From Planococcus sp. CP5-4_YE (GTDB lineage: Bacteria > Bacillota > Bacilli > Bacillales_A > Planococcaceae): a stretch of 64,000 nt of DNA. The DNA lies in NCBI RefSeq assembly GCF_019042655.1, contig NZ_JAHPZO010000007.1, positions 1 through 64,000 of the forward strand, written 5' to 3'. Made by a program: the position numbers and the translations under genes. Below, one piece after another: positions 1 to 8,159 of the stretch; position 1 is the stretch's first letter, and every line of letters starts with the position of its first letter. The notes under the pieces were generated by a model. It worked only from the letters and a program-made list of their open reading frames with translations, ran no database searches and was not told the origin of the DNA.

Positions 1-276
1 CTGTTCAATGTGCGTCTTGAAGGCCAAGGCCTCGTCGCCTTCACCTCCCATTACGAGCCGCTCACATTGCTCGTCACGCCGGATACGCCGGTATTCACCG
101 ATCCAAACGCGACTGTCGCATGGTCAGGCAATTTGGAACCTGATTTTGTCACCGATGTACAGTTGAAAAGCTTTTTTGGGAGGGGCAGCGGAGAATCCGT
201 ACAAATGAAATTCTCCGGAAATGGCTTCGTCGTCGTCCAGCCTTTTGAAGAAATCTATCACGCACCACAGAGCTGA
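1..276 (+). CDS. AIM24 family protein, C-terminal part (cut by window edge)
   Basis: An open frame enters from the left edge and ends at 276, giving about 91 residues. The stretch with the '[20 protein letters not shown]', '[12 protein letters not shown]' and '[14 protein letters not shown]' blocks resembles the C-terminal beta-rich half of the AIM24 / DUF124 family, whose biochemical role is unknown. The GTG at 10 is not taken as a start because the frame is open to the edge and the family domain should begin further upstream. A very strong terminator follows at 298-354. Family assignment is from motif recognition. Confidence 0.7.
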   Translation: MFNVRLEGQGLVAFTSHYEPLTLLVTPDTPVFTDPNATVAWSGNLEPDFVTDVQLKSFFGRGSGESVQMKFSGNGFVVVQPFEEIYHAPQS

Positions 277-297
277 TGACATACCACCTACTAAAAA

Positions 298-354
298 CTG
301 CCCCGCGGCGATTAGACATTGCTCTAATCGCCGCGGGGCAGTTTGTTTTGTTTT
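298..354. terminator. Strong bidirectional intrinsic terminator
   Basis: A perfect 19-bp stem (298-316 with 323-341) closes a 6-nt loop and is followed by a T-rich run (342-354); an A run lies on the left side. It ends the plus-strand gene to its left and the minus-strand lipoprotein gene (stop at 353) to its right. Confidence 0.95.
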
Positions 355-835
355 AAAAGCTGATGTTCCATTGTTGTTTCAATTGCGAAAGCAAATCCTC
401 TGGAGCATCGCAGAGGAAATACGTAACGCCCTCCTGGTCCACTTGAATCGTTCCATCTTTATAGAAGTGAATCAAATACATATGGTCGTCCATGCGGTCA
501 GCTGCCGGCATATTGTAAAGCATCATCCGGTAACTGCCAGGCTGCTCAAGCTGTTCTGCCCTGTCCTGCAATTCCGCTTCACTCGCTTGGATCAGCTCTT
601 TTCCGTTTAAACGATCGATCAATTCATCAGCTTTTTCCGGCCCTTCGATGAAGGTTTCTTCATAACCTGCAGTTTGGCCTGAGGAATAGGTGCTGGAAAC
701 GAGCACGCCTTCGTACTCCCCACGGTTTTCAATCGCGAGAGTTTCCGGACTTTCCCCAACAGTGGCACAGCCAGCTAATAAAGAGATGATGATCCATAAA
801 AATGCCATTGTCGATAATTTAGCCGAGGTTCTCAT
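353..835 (-). CDS. Putative lipoprotein of unknown function
   Basis: 160 residues with a lipoprotein signal peptide: a short basic N-terminus, hydrophobic core 'MAFLWIIISLLAGC' and lipobox LAGC with Cys22 as the likely lipidated residue. The mature part is hydrophilic and acidic, and I recognise no domain in it. An AGGAGG-like ribosome site (ggaggctaac) precedes the ATG at 835. It would be anchored on the outer face of the membrane. It is monocistronic, ending in the shared terminator at 298-354. Function unknown. Confidence 0.8.
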   Translation of the reverse strand: MRTSAKLSTMAFLWIIISLLAGCATVGESPETLAIENRGEYEGVLVSSTYSSGQTAGYEETFIEGPEKADELIDRLNGKELIQASEAELQDRAEQLEQPGSYRMMLYNMPAADRMDDHMYLIHFYKDGTIQVDQEGVTYFLCDAPEDLLSQLKQQWNISF

Positions 836-957
836 TGTTAGCCTCCAGTTCTTGTCACTAGTCCATATTAAAGCAAATGGTAAATTTGTAAAATTAAAGA
901 TAAGGCAATTCAGTGCTCAACGCATGCTCCGGTAAAAATAATCGTTTCATCCATAAC

Positions 958-989
958 AAAAGGTTCCGGCCAGCAGACCGGAACCTTTT
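958..989 (-). terminator. Terminator of the aldo/keto reductase gene
   Basis: 12-bp stem 958-969 with 978-989 and an 8-nt loop. Read on the minus strand it ends in TTTTGTT. It lies 21 bp past the stop of the reductase gene. Confidence 0.85.
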
Positions 990-1009
990 GTCATTCTCTG
1001 TTTCTAATT

Positions 1010-1996
1010 TCATTTTTTCGGCAATACAGCTTTCGGGGAGACAAGACCTTTGTCGACGAGTTCATCCCAGAAAGCAGACGGGATATCAGCTGTCATGGCG
1101 GCCAAGTCTTCCTTGATGCGGTCTGGCCGTGTGGACCCTGTGACGACCGCTTTGACCGCTGGATGAGCGGTCGAAAATTGCAGCGCGGCATCTTTTAAAT
1201 GTACACCGTGATTTTGGGCGACGTCGTTAAAGCGCGCCACCCGCTCTTTGATTTCCGGCGTGATTTCTGCGTAGTCGAAATGATCGCCGCCGAGCAATGC
1301 GCCTGAGTTGAATGCCGAGCCGATGACCAGGCCGCCCTCTGTTTTCTCAGCAAGCGGCATCATGCGCTCCAGTGCGCGTTCATGCTGAAGCAAGGTGTAT
1401 TGCGTCGCAGACAAGCTCAAATCTGGATGCGCTTGTTCCAGTTCGAGTGCGACTTCGATCGGCGTGGTCGTATTAACGCCGAGGCCCCATGCTTTGATGA
1501 CACCTTCGTCTCTTAGGCGGTCAAGCACTTTGAAAGCGCCAAGGCGTGCTTCATCGAATTTCGTGACCCATTCATCGCCAAGAAAGTCCGGTGAGATATC
1601 GTGCACGTAAACCATATCCAAACGGTCTGTCTTCAAGCGTTTCAAGCTGTCTTCAATCGAACGCAGCGTGCCCGATTCCGTGTAATCGGTCTGGATTTTA
1701 TTTTTGCGGCCGAATTCGAACAGCCCTTCTTTTTCTTCTTCCTCGTCGAGCACGATGCGTCCGACTTTTGTGCTCAGCAAATAGTCGTCGCGCTTGTAAG
1801 AAGGCAAAATCTCACCGAGCCGCAGTTCCGCAAGCCCTGCCCCGTAAAAAGGTGCCGTGTCAAAATAACGGATGCCTTCGTTCCACGCAGATTCGACGGT
1901 CGCCATCGCTTCATCTTCCGGCACGTCCCGGAACATATTGCCGAGCGGCGCTGTCCCAAGGCCAAGTTTATGTTTGATTGTCACATCGTTTTTCAT
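1010..1996 (-). CDS. Aldo/keto reductase family oxidoreductase
   Basis: 328 residues, full length for the NAD(P)H-dependent aldo/keto reductase (TIM-barrel) family. The catalytic tetrad is visible as Asp46 and Tyr51 in 'FDTAPFYG', Lys77 in 'STKVGR' and His132 in 'MVYVHD'. The 'GLGTAPLGN' start and overall order resemble the L-fucose/D-threo-aldose dehydrogenase and pyridoxal dehydrogenase subgroup, so a sugar or aldehyde substrate is likely but cannot be fixed from sequence. The ribosome site gaagaggtgttcacga precedes the ATG. Single gene with its own terminator. Confidence 0.88.
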   Translation of the reverse strand: MKNDVTIKHKLGLGTAPLGNMFRDVPEDEAMATVESAWNEGIRYFDTAPFYGAGLAELRLGEILPSYKRDDYLLSTKVGRIVLDEEEEKEGLFEFGRKNKIQTDYTESGTLRSIEDSLKRLKTDRLDMVYVHDISPDFLGDEWVTKFDEARLGAFKVLDRLRDEGVIKAWGLGVNTTTPIEVALELEQAHPDLSLSATQYTLLQHERALERMMPLAEKTEGGLVIGSAFNSGALLGGDHFDYAEITPEIKERVARFNDVAQNHGVHLKDAALQFSTAHPAVKAVVTGSTRPDRIKEDLAAMTADIPSAFWDELVDKGLVSPKAVLPKK

Positions 1997-2100
1997 TCGT
2001 GAACACCTCTTCTAAATAATTGTATTGAATATACAGTTGTCTACCCGCTATCCCCTAGGCTAAACAAGAAACAACAGCCTTAAAGCAGCTCAACACAAAA

Positions 2101-2133
2101 ACCGCATGAACCTCTTGAATAGGTTTATGCGGT
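2101..2133 (-). terminator. Terminator of the sigma/ABC operon
   Basis: 13-bp stem (2101-2113 with 2121-2133, one G-T pair), followed on the minus strand by TTTTTGTG. It lies just past the stop of the ABC permease gene and closes the four-gene minus-strand operon. Confidence 0.85.
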
Positions 2134-2146
2134 TCTCCACATCCAG

Positions 2147-3019
2147 TTACACATCACGATTTTTAAAGCTATAAACCGCAAGTGCCAATACAATAATCCC
2201 GTAAAAAACCGCATAGCCGATGAGTAAATTGCTCGGGCTGGAAATGCTGGTGAACAGGCCGCCTTGGGCAAAAGCAAGCGGGCTGTCCGTTGTTACGAAC
2301 AATAGCGTGGTCATCTTGCGGTAAATGGAATCGACCGGATAGACAAGGCTCATTATGATTCCGACGTTGACGAGCGCAGTTTTTTCCAGTACCGCACCGA
2401 ATTGTTCGATAAAGCCGCCGATAAAAGCAGCACCATAAAGGACGATGGAAATGATACCGGCATTCAAGGTTGTCATTCTCGTGCTTAATAAAATCCCGAA
2501 TGCAATCAGGACAAAGGGCTGTATGGCGAATACCCCAGCCGCCTTAACCATTTGCATCGGTTGAAGGTCCAATGCTAGCCAGTCGACTCCGATGCCTTGA
2601 TGGATGGCAATGACGCTGAAAAATAATGCAATGACATAAGCCATCATTAAAACCGTCAAACCGACGAATTTTCCTAATACAAACTGCGCTCTGGAAATCG
2701 GGCGCATCAACCATGTATCAATCTGATGACTCGCCACTTCCCCAGAAATCGCACTGACGCTAGACATAATCGCGAGCAGCGATGCGATGAATGATGAAAA
2801 ATAGAGCCCTGCCCCGAGCATCTGAGACGCTACAAACTGCTGCATCAACACCGCTTCCGGACCTTCCATGACCTCAGGGCCCATGTTTGATGTTTCCCTT
2901 CCGGCAAAGTAGATTGCTGTTCCATATAAGCTCAGGAACACAAACGTCATAATCACCGTGAACAGGAAAATTCGCTTTGAAATAACTTCGTGTATGGTTA
3001 TTTTAGTGATTGCCCACAT
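2147..3019 (-). CDS. ABC-2 type transporter permease
   Basis: 290 residues with about six hydrophobic segments: one near residues 15-38, then a large extracytoplasmic loop, then five more to the C-terminus, the layout of ABC-2/NatB-like permeases. It overlaps the ATPase gene upstream by 17 bp (AAGGAG before the ATG at 3019), so the two are translationally coupled. With the preceding ATPase it should form an exporter of lipid-, peptide- or antibiotic-like substrates. It is the last gene of an operon headed by an ECF sigma factor, which suggests an envelope-stress function. Substrate unknown. Confidence 0.85.
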   Translation of the reverse strand: MWAITKITIHEVISKRIFLFTVIMTFVFLSLYGTAIYFAGRETSNMGPEVMEGPEAVLMQQFVASQMLGAGLYFSSFIASLLAIMSSVSAISGEVASHQIDTWLMRPISRAQFVLGKFVGLTVLMMAYVIALFFSVIAIHQGIGVDWLALDLQPMQMVKAAGVFAIQPFVLIAFGILLSTRMTTLNAGIISIVLYGAAFIGGFIEQFGAVLEKTALVNVGIIMSLVYPVDSIYRKMTTLLFVTTDSPLAFAQGGLFTSISSPSNLLIGYAVFYGIIVLALAVYSFKNRDV

Positions 3020-3938
3020 AGGAGTTCTCCTTTTTCCGGTTCACCCAATGCAAAAACACATCTTCCAAATGAGGTGTAATCTGCCGAACTTCATACACCG
3101 AAATGCGGCGTTCGGACAAGTAGTGAATCATTCGCGGGATATCGAGTTCATCACCGAACTGGATATTCCATGTGGTTCTCGTTCCTTGCTGCCCTAGTTT
3201 CCGCGAATGCGATACAAACGAAGGCCACTGGATGTCTTCTGGATGATCCGTTATGATCTCTATTTGCGCTTCGATTTGCATCAATTCTCGCCAAGGCCCT
3301 TGGGCGATCATATCGCCTTCGTGGATGATCGATACGTTATCGCATACCGACTCCACTTCATGCAATAAATGGCTGTTCAAGAACACGGTTTTTCCTTGGT
3401 CCCGTAAATACACCATGAGGTCACGCACATCTTTACGCCCGATCGGGTCGAGTGCGGACGTCGGTTCATCGAGGAAAATGACTTTCGGATCATTGAGAAT
3501 CGCACAAGCCAGGCCGATGCGCTGAGCCATGCCTTTTGAAAAGCCGCCGATCTTGCCCTTTTCCCGGCTGCTCATCCCGACCAGCTCCACCACTTCTTCA
3601 ATGCGTGTTTTCCGCTGCCGCACCGGGATTTTGCATAGTTCTGCATGGCGCTCAAGCAATTGCTTGCCCGTCAGCCAGTCAGGATAGCGGAACAGCTCTG
3701 GCAAATAACCTGCTTGTTCACGTGATTTGATCGATCCGATTGGTTCACCGAGGATAAACCCTTCTCCACTTGTCGGCTTTAATAGACCGAGAAGCGTGCG
3801 GACGAACGTACTTTTCCCGGAGCCATTCGGCCCTAAAAATCCGTAAATCGTCCCTTCTCCAATCGACAGAGAAATATCTGAAATACCGCCTTTACCATCA
3901 TAGGTTTTGGTCAATGAGTTGGTCCGGATAACGTCCAT
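3003..3938 (-). CDS. ABC transporter ATP-binding protein
   Basis: 311 residues; one nucleotide-binding domain. Walker A 'GPNGSGKST' is at 36-44, signature 'FSKGMAQR' at 133-140, Walker B 'VIFLDEP' at 153-159, and the switch His is at 190. The C-terminal 90 residues form the extra domain typical of CcmA/NatA-like exporter ATPases. GGAGGGACAGA precedes the ATG. It pairs with the overlapping ABC-2 permease downstream and follows the anti-sigma gene after 62 bp that hold a weak terminator-like hairpin. Confidence 0.92.
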   Translation of the reverse strand: MDVIRTNSLTKTYDGKGGISDISLSIGEGTIYGFLGPNGSGKSTFVRTLLGLLKPTSGEGFILGEPIGSIKSREQAGYLPELFRYPDWLTGKQLLERHAELCKIPVRQRKTRIEEVVELVGMSSREKGKIGGFSKGMAQRIGLACAILNDPKVIFLDEPTSALDPIGRKDVRDLMVYLRDQGKTVFLNSHLLHEVESVCDNVSIIHEGDMIAQGPWRELMQIEAQIEIITDHPEDIQWPSFVSHSRKLGQQGTRTTWNIQFGDELDIPRMIHYLSERRISVYEVRQITPHLEDVFLHWVNRKKENSYVGNH

Positions 3939-3965
3939 TCTGTCCCTCCATCATCATAATGAAAA

Positions 3966-3992
3966 GTCCAGGGCGCTTGGTCCACCCTGAAC
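3966..3992 (-). terminator. Weak attenuator-like hairpin inside operon
   Basis: An 8-bp stem (3966-3973 with 3985-3992, one G-U pair) followed by TTTTC on the minus strand lies between the anti-sigma gene and the ABC ATPase. It may cause partial termination and lower transporter expression relative to the sigma/anti-sigma pair. Regulation is inferred. Confidence 0.45.
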
Positions 3993-4000
3993 TTCTTTCT

Positions 4001-5134
4001 TCATTTCACTTGTGCAGCGAGTTCCATTAATTGCTGTTCGGTCATCTTAGTTTCCGCCATGATCATTTGCAGTTGCTCACCTTGTTTCCAGACGATTGAA
4101 GATTCGTCTGTGCCCACGAAGGTGAATCCTTCTGCACCCTTCACATCGACTTCGCTCACTTTCGCCTCTTCCGTATCAACCACCGGAACCGGAAGCGTCG
4201 TTTCAAAATCGGAAATATTCGCGAGCTGTGTCTTCACATTATCTGGCAAAAACGGAAGTGACAGCAATGTATCACGCAGCTGGTCAATCGAGGTGCCATC
4301 TGGAACACTGATCTCCGGAGATTCTGTACGCACATAGGAGATGTATTGTCCATTCGACAGATAATCCGCTTTTACCGTTTCAGCAATCGATACCGAGAAT
4401 GGCTTACCGTCCAGTACCGCCTCAAACTGTTCGTCAGCCTCAAGCTGTGTGAGCAACTGGTTCGCTTTTTCGACATCGAGTGTAAACGTCATCGTCTGTG
4501 CCGGCATCACGTCTATGCCGGACAATCCGAATTCATCGAACAACGGAATGGAATACCCTGCTTGTTCAGCCGATTCAATCGCCTGGAACTGCTGCAGCTC
4601 ACCATCCACTACCGATCGCTCTAAGTTGCCGAGGCCTTTCAAATCAATTTCTCCCGCTTTGTGTTCACTTACCCAGCTCTCGACTTGCTCCAAGTCTTCC
4701 GGCGTCAACTGCACCATCTCGAATTGATCAACACGGAACAGCGATAGAAATTGATTCGCCCCCACTTGAACTTGCGGAATGGCAAGCGAACTGAAAATGG
4801 CGGCGGCTGCAACGCCAGATACGATGAAACGTTTGGTCTTGGTTTTCAACGGACTCCATCCCTTTCTGCTTGTTGTTTCACTCACTGCCGCTGACTTACG
4901 GTTGTCTCCCTGCTCCAAATTCTCTTCGAACCTCGCCCATGCCCTGGCCACATCGATGTCTGCACCATCCAAGTCCAATTTGTTCTCATAAAAAGCTTGA
5001 AGCTGCTGCAACTCACTGACGGCTCCACGGCACATTGCGCAGTTTTCCAGGTGCTTCATGATTCTTTTTTTCTCTTCGCGACTGACTTCGCCGTCCAAAT
5101 AAGCTTGTAAGGTGCCAATATCATGACAAGTCAT
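4001..5134 (-). CDS. Anti-sigma factor, zinc-finger membrane protein
   Basis: 377 residues. The N-terminal zf-HC2 (ZAS) anti-sigma domain shows Cys3 and His28-x3-Cys32-x2-Cys35 ligands. One membrane segment follows at about residues 98-120 ('FIVSGVAAAAIFSSLAIP'), then a large extracytoplasmic domain of about 255 residues that probably senses a signal. The start overlaps the sigma gene stop by 4 bp (ATGA), the classic sigma/anti-sigma coupling. It should hold the sigma factor of the previous gene inactive. The outer domain is larger than in short anti-sigma factors and has no motif I can name. Confidence 0.85.
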   Translation of the reverse strand: MTCHDIGTLQAYLDGEVSREEKKRIMKHLENCAMCRGAVSELQQLQAFYENKLDLDGADIDVARAWARFEENLEQGDNRKSAAVSETTSRKGWSPLKTKTKRFIVSGVAAAAIFSSLAIPQVQVGANQFLSLFRVDQFEMVQLTPEDLEQVESWVSEHKAGEIDLKGLGNLERSVVDGELQQFQAIESAEQAGYSIPLFDEFGLSGIDVMPAQTMTFTLDVEKANQLLTQLEADEQFEAVLDGKPFSVSIAETVKADYLSNGQYISYVRTESPEISVPDGTSIDQLRDTLLSLPFLPDNVKTQLANISDFETTLPVPVVDTEEAKVSEVDVKGAEGFTFVGTDESSIVWKQGEQLQMIMAETKMTEQQLMELAAQVK

Positions 5135-5679
5135 TGGTTCTCTGTCCCTTCCTCCGCATACATTTTTTTGAAACGGCTTTTCGCCCGTGCCAGCAGCGTG
5201 CCTATCGAGGATTTTTCCAAACCTTTATTTTCTGCAATTTCCTCGTAGCTATAGCCTGAAAACCTCATCACCAATAAATCCCGATCCTGTTCGGATAAGC
5301 GCATCAGTGTTTTCTGGACTTCCCCCAGCTCCTCGCGTTTCACATAAGCCTCTTCAACCGACCTTGGCCATATTCGCTCCTCCGCTTGTTGCTTTTGCTT
5401 CTTGGCCATATGACGTTTTTCGGTGCGCACTTGATTATAAGCGGTATTGACGGCGACTTTTGTCAGCCAGCCCGGCAAATTGTCAATTGCCGAACGGTCC
5501 GCGTGATACAGCTTGACGAATACTTCCTGCGCAACATCTTCTGCGAGGGGCCGGTCTTTCAGGATAATCATCACTTTCCAGACGACTTTCGGGTAATACT
5601 GTTTGAATAAAACCTGGAACTCTTCTTCATCAGATAGATTGCTGGGAACTTCCGGCAAATTTGCCGCCTCCTCCATCAT
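5131..5679 (-). CDS. ECF-type RNA polymerase sigma factor
   Basis: Region 2 is visible ('FKQYYPKVVWKVMIILKDRPLAEDVAQEVFVKLY', with the DVAQEVF motif), as is region 4 ('LSEQDRDLLVMRFSGYSYEEIAENKG', an HTH that binds the -35 element). The reading frame opens at 5706, but that ATG has no ribosome site, whereas GAGGGGAGGGG lies a few bases before the ATG at 5679. I therefore use 5679, giving 182 residues, usual for ECF factors. Coupled to the downstream anti-sigma gene. The regulon probably includes this operon itself. The assignment to a particular ECF group is not possible by eye. Confidence 0.9.
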   Translation of the reverse strand: MMEEAANLPEVPSNLSDEEEFQVLFKQYYPKVVWKVMIILKDRPLAEDVAQEVFVKLYHADRSAIDNLPGWLTKVAVNTAYNQVRTEKRHMAKKQKQQAEERIWPRSVEEAYVKREELGEVQKTLMRLSEQDRDLLVMRFSGYSYEEIAENKGLEKSSIGTLLARAKSRFKKMYAEEGTENQ

Positions 5680-6041
5680 CCGGCCCCTCCCCTCAGACGC
5701 TTTCATAATAAAGACACCGGAATCACCGTTTTTGTGACAATTTTCAGTTTTTTTATATATAGTTTTGTTTTACAGCTGAGTTCGATCCCGCTTCATTGCT
5801 ATTGTGTAAATTGACGTAAATTTCTCTGCTTAGTTTCCTTGTCTTAAGCATCGATACCCGCGGCAGTTAAAAAGCCCAACCCCTCAAATGTTCCTGAGGA
5901 ATTGGGCTCGGCTTGGGTTGTCCTGATTGGCGTCTCTCTACTTCTATTATAGTACAAACAAAAAAATATTTGCAGTCTACATTTTCACCTAGCGCTGTCT
6001 TATACTGGTTGCAAGAACACTACTAGAGGAGGCAGATTTCA
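5680..6041. other. Intergenic region between sigma factor and arr
   Basis: About 360 bp between divergent genes. The minus side holds the candidate promoter and hairpin described separately; the plus side holds the arr ribosome site (GAGGAGG before 6042). No other structure was seen. Confidence 0.6.
5868..5975 (-). ncRNA. Possible short leader or small RNA ending at a hairpin
   Basis: On the minus strand a TATAAT box at 5946-5951 (weak TGCAAA-like -35, 17 bp upstream) is followed about 35-40 nt later by a hairpin (5873-5886 with 5895-5908) and TTTTTA. That would give a transcript of roughly 75 nt before any gene, either a small RNA or an attenuated leader of the sigma operon. Both are inferences; no family was recognised. 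Confidence 0.3.
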
Positions 6042-6458
6042 ATGGATGGCCAAAAAGATGTCTTGGATCCAGGCCCTTTTTTTCACGGAACAAAAGCACA
6101 ACTGAAAATCGGTAATCTATTGGAAGCGCAGAATTTATCGAATTATCAAGATAAAAAATCCAATTACATCTATTTCACAGCCTCACTCGACGCGGCGAAA
6201 TGGGGTGCGGAACTCGCAGCCACAGATTTACCGGAACGGATCTATATTGTCGAACCCACAGGGGAATTTGACAACGATCCCAATCTGACTGACAAACGCT
6301 TTCCCGGGAACCCGACTCGCTCTTACCGTTCCAAGTCGCCGTTGAAGATCGTGGCGGAACTTGCTTCCTGGGAACGCCATAGCGAGGAGCAGATCCAGCA
6401 TATGCTCGACTCGCTGAAATCGCTGCGTGAACAAGGCAAAGCAATTATTATCGATTGA
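6042..6458 (+). CDS. arr: NAD(+)-rifampin ADP-ribosyltransferase
   Basis: 138 residues, the usual size of Arr. Family blocks are clear: 'PFFHGTKAQLKIGNLL' at the N-terminus, 'YIYFTASLDAAKWGAELA' in the middle, and 'RIYIVEPTGEFDNDPN' followed by 'RFPGNPTRSYRSKSPLK' toward the end. Arr transfers ADP-ribose from NAD+ to the C23 hydroxyl of rifamycins and so inactivates them; it acts in the cytoplasm. GAGGAGG precedes the ATG. It stands alone between minus-strand genes with no transposase or integron site nearby, which suggests an intrinsic chromosomal copy. Activity is inferred from the family. Confidence 0.92.
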   Translation: MDGQKDVLDPGPFFHGTKAQLKIGNLLEAQNLSNYQDKKSNYIYFTASLDAAKWGAELAATDLPERIYIVEPTGEFDNDPNLTDKRFPGNPTRSYRSKSPLKIVAELASWERHSEEQIQHMLDSLKSLREQGKAIIID

Positions 6459-6484
6459 ACTCTTTTCAAAACGCCGGCTAAGTC

Positions 6485-6817
6485 TTAGAACATATGGCCG
6501 ACGATTTGGTATATCGCCACCAACAGACCGAGCACACTGGCTTTCATTTTGGCGGGATGGTCTCGTTCTTTCCGGTAAATATAAAAGAACACCACTAGGA
6601 AGCCGGCCGGAATCCACAGCTCGAAGTTGTACTCCAGGGTGCTGTAAGAAAGAACCGGCATGACATAGGCTGCGACTAGAAAATAAATGAAAATTTTAAT
6701 GCGGCCAGTTTCCAACTCCTTGCTCCATTTGGCCAGTAAATAAATGATGATGAACGCCATCACCGTGATGTGCAGTTCCGGCAGCATCAGCGTGCCATTT
6801 CCCAATTTGAATTCCAC
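6485..6817 (-). CDS. Small integral membrane protein of unknown function
   Basis: 110 residues, mostly hydrophobic, with about four membrane segments (near 13-30, 42-58, 66-82 and 92-108) and short charged loops such as 'RKERDHPAKMK'. The start is GTG at 6817 with GAGG four bases upstream. No domain recognised. The gene is convergent with arr, with 26 bp between their stops and no obvious terminator there. Confidence 0.65.
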   Translation of the reverse strand: MEFKLGNGTLMLPELHITVMAFIIIYLLAKWSKELETGRIKIFIYFLVAAYVMPVLSYSTLEYNFELWIPAGFLVVFFYIYRKERDHPAKMKASVLGLLVAIYQIVGHMF

Positions 6818-6895
6818 AATGCCTCACTCACTTTTTCATATAATAATCTTCCATCTGGTAAATTTCGCCACTTGTGTTTCAATCTCCTCCATTTA

Positions 6896-6926
6896 AAAAA
6901 ACCACCCAAATGACGAATGGTTTTTG
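6896..6926 (-). terminator. Terminator after the symporter remnant
   Basis: 8-bp stem (6897-6904 with 6918-6925); read on the minus strand it is followed by a T run. It lies 17 bp past the stop of the truncated symporter gene. Confidence 0.7.
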
Positions 6927-6942
6927 CAAGCATAGCATTCGC

Positions 6943-7599
6943 TTATTTGGATCCGGAATCAACCGCTGGCTTGACCCGCGCGGCGAGTTCCGGATTTTCC
7001 TTATTAGGCGCTGCGGCTGGTTTTTTCGACCAGATTGTCGCCAAAATCGGCCCGGAAATATTGTGCCAAATCGCTCCCCATACACTCGGTAGTGCCGCGA
7101 GCGGGCTGAAATGGGCGGTTGCCAAGGCGACGCCGAGGCCGGAGTTCTGCATGCCGACTTCGAGCGAAATCGCGCGGCGGTCCGTTTCGTTGAGCCCCAT
7201 TGCCATCGCCGTCAAATAGCCGAGCACCAAACCGAAGCTGTTATGCAAGAACACTGCCAGGAAAACGATAAAGCCGGAGCTGATGACGTTTTGTGCATTG
7301 GCGGCAGTATCGGCAGAGACGATGATGAGGATCGCTGCCACCGAAATGAGCGGTACGACCGAGATGCTTTTCGCAACCGACGCCGGGAAAATGCGCTGGA
7401 CGAGAATCCCGAGTGCAATCGGCAAGATGATCACTTGAATGATGGATGTGAACATTGAAACCGGGTCGACCGGCAGCCATTGCCCCGCAAGCAACAACAA
7501 GAGCAGCGGCGTCATGATCGGCGCCATCAAAGTCGACAAGGAAGTCATCGCAACCGACAAAGCCAAATTGCCTTTAGCCAAATAGCGACATAACTTCAT
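6943..7599 (-). pseudogene. Bile acid:sodium symporter family, 5'-truncated remnant
   Basis: The frame encodes 218 residues matching only the C-terminal two thirds of BASS-family sodium symporters (about 320 residues). It begins abruptly inside the conserved block 'YLAKGNLALSVAMTSLSTLMAPIMTP', which normally lies after about 100 residues and several membrane segments. Conserved later blocks such as 'LHNSFGLVLGY' and 'EVGMQNSGLGVALA' remain intact. The ATG at 7599 has no ribosome site and lies 9 bp from a strong terminator oriented toward it, so a promoter is unlikely. I interpret it as the 3' remnant left after a deletion. Confidence 0.8.
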
Positions 7600-7607
7600 T
7601 TAAAAAC

Positions 7608-7649
7608 AAAAACGCGTAGAGAAACGGATTCGTTTCTCTACGCGTTTTT
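7608..7649. terminator. Strong terminator abutting the symporter remnant
   Basis: Perfect 19-bp stem (7608-7626 with 7631-7649), GATT loop, with T runs on both outer sides (TTTTTC on plus, TTTTTGTTTTTA on minus). It is the terminator of the small minus-strand gene at 7713-7886 and stands at the break in the symporter gene. Confidence 0.92.
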
Positions 7650-7712
7650 CAATTTCAAAAGCAAACTACCTGAAAGCCATACCATCCCCTTATTCAGAGG
7701 CTGCGTCTCTTA

Positions 7713-7886
7713 TTATTTCCCTTTTCTCTCTTTCCACCTGTTCTCTATGTCTTCTTTCATTATCACGGCTTTCTCTTTATAGACAGCCGCTTTTTCTTTA
7801 TAGTCATCTTTATTTTCGTCCCAGTGGGTTTTGCCTTTTCCGATCGCTTTGTCTTTCACAGCGTTCAGCTTGTCCAAAAATGCCAT
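7713..7886 (-). CDS. Small highly charged helical protein
   Basis: 57 residues, about half Lys, Glu or Asp, with repeated 'YKEKAAVYKEKAVIMKEDIE' heptad-like spacing suggesting one long amphipathic helix. No membrane segment. GGAAGGG lies 8 bases before the ATG at 7886, which favours this start over the GTG at 7895. It resembles in style small CsbD/YtxH-like stress proteins of Bacilli, but I cannot assign it to a family. Confidence 0.6.
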   Translation of the reverse strand: MAFLDKLNAVKDKAIGKGKTHWDENKDDYKEKAAVYKEKAVIMKEDIENRWKERKGK

Positions 7887-7982
7887 CTCGATCACCCTTC
7901 CATTCTGCTGATCCCTATAACCAGCTCAATTGCGTATAGCATAACCCTCGTGCACTACGATGTCTAAGATATTCATTTCCCT

Positions 7983-8123
7983 TTATTTAATCAGCTTTTT
8001 GCCCTCAGAATCCCCAACTACTTCAATCCCTGTTTCTTCTTGGACATAGAAGAACGATTCGAACACTACTGCAGCAATCGCGGCCCCGATTAGCTTAACT
8101 AACAGCAACACCCATACTTTCAC
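7983..8123 (-). CDS. Possible small membrane protein (46 aa, GTG start)
   Basis: A short frame reads VKVWVLLLVKLIGAAIAAVV, then an acidic tail ending 'GDSEGKKLIK'. One clear membrane helix is followed by a hydrophilic end. An in-frame TAA lies just upstream and the ribosome site is weak, so it could be a real short protein or the tail of a decayed gene. It sits between two other small minus-strand genes. Confidence 0.35.
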   Translation of the reverse strand: MKVWVLLLVKLIGAAIAAVVFESFFYVQEETGIEVVGDSEGKKLIK

Positions 8124-8159
8124 CAACGCATCGACGGCGGCAAATTAGAGGCTAAGATT

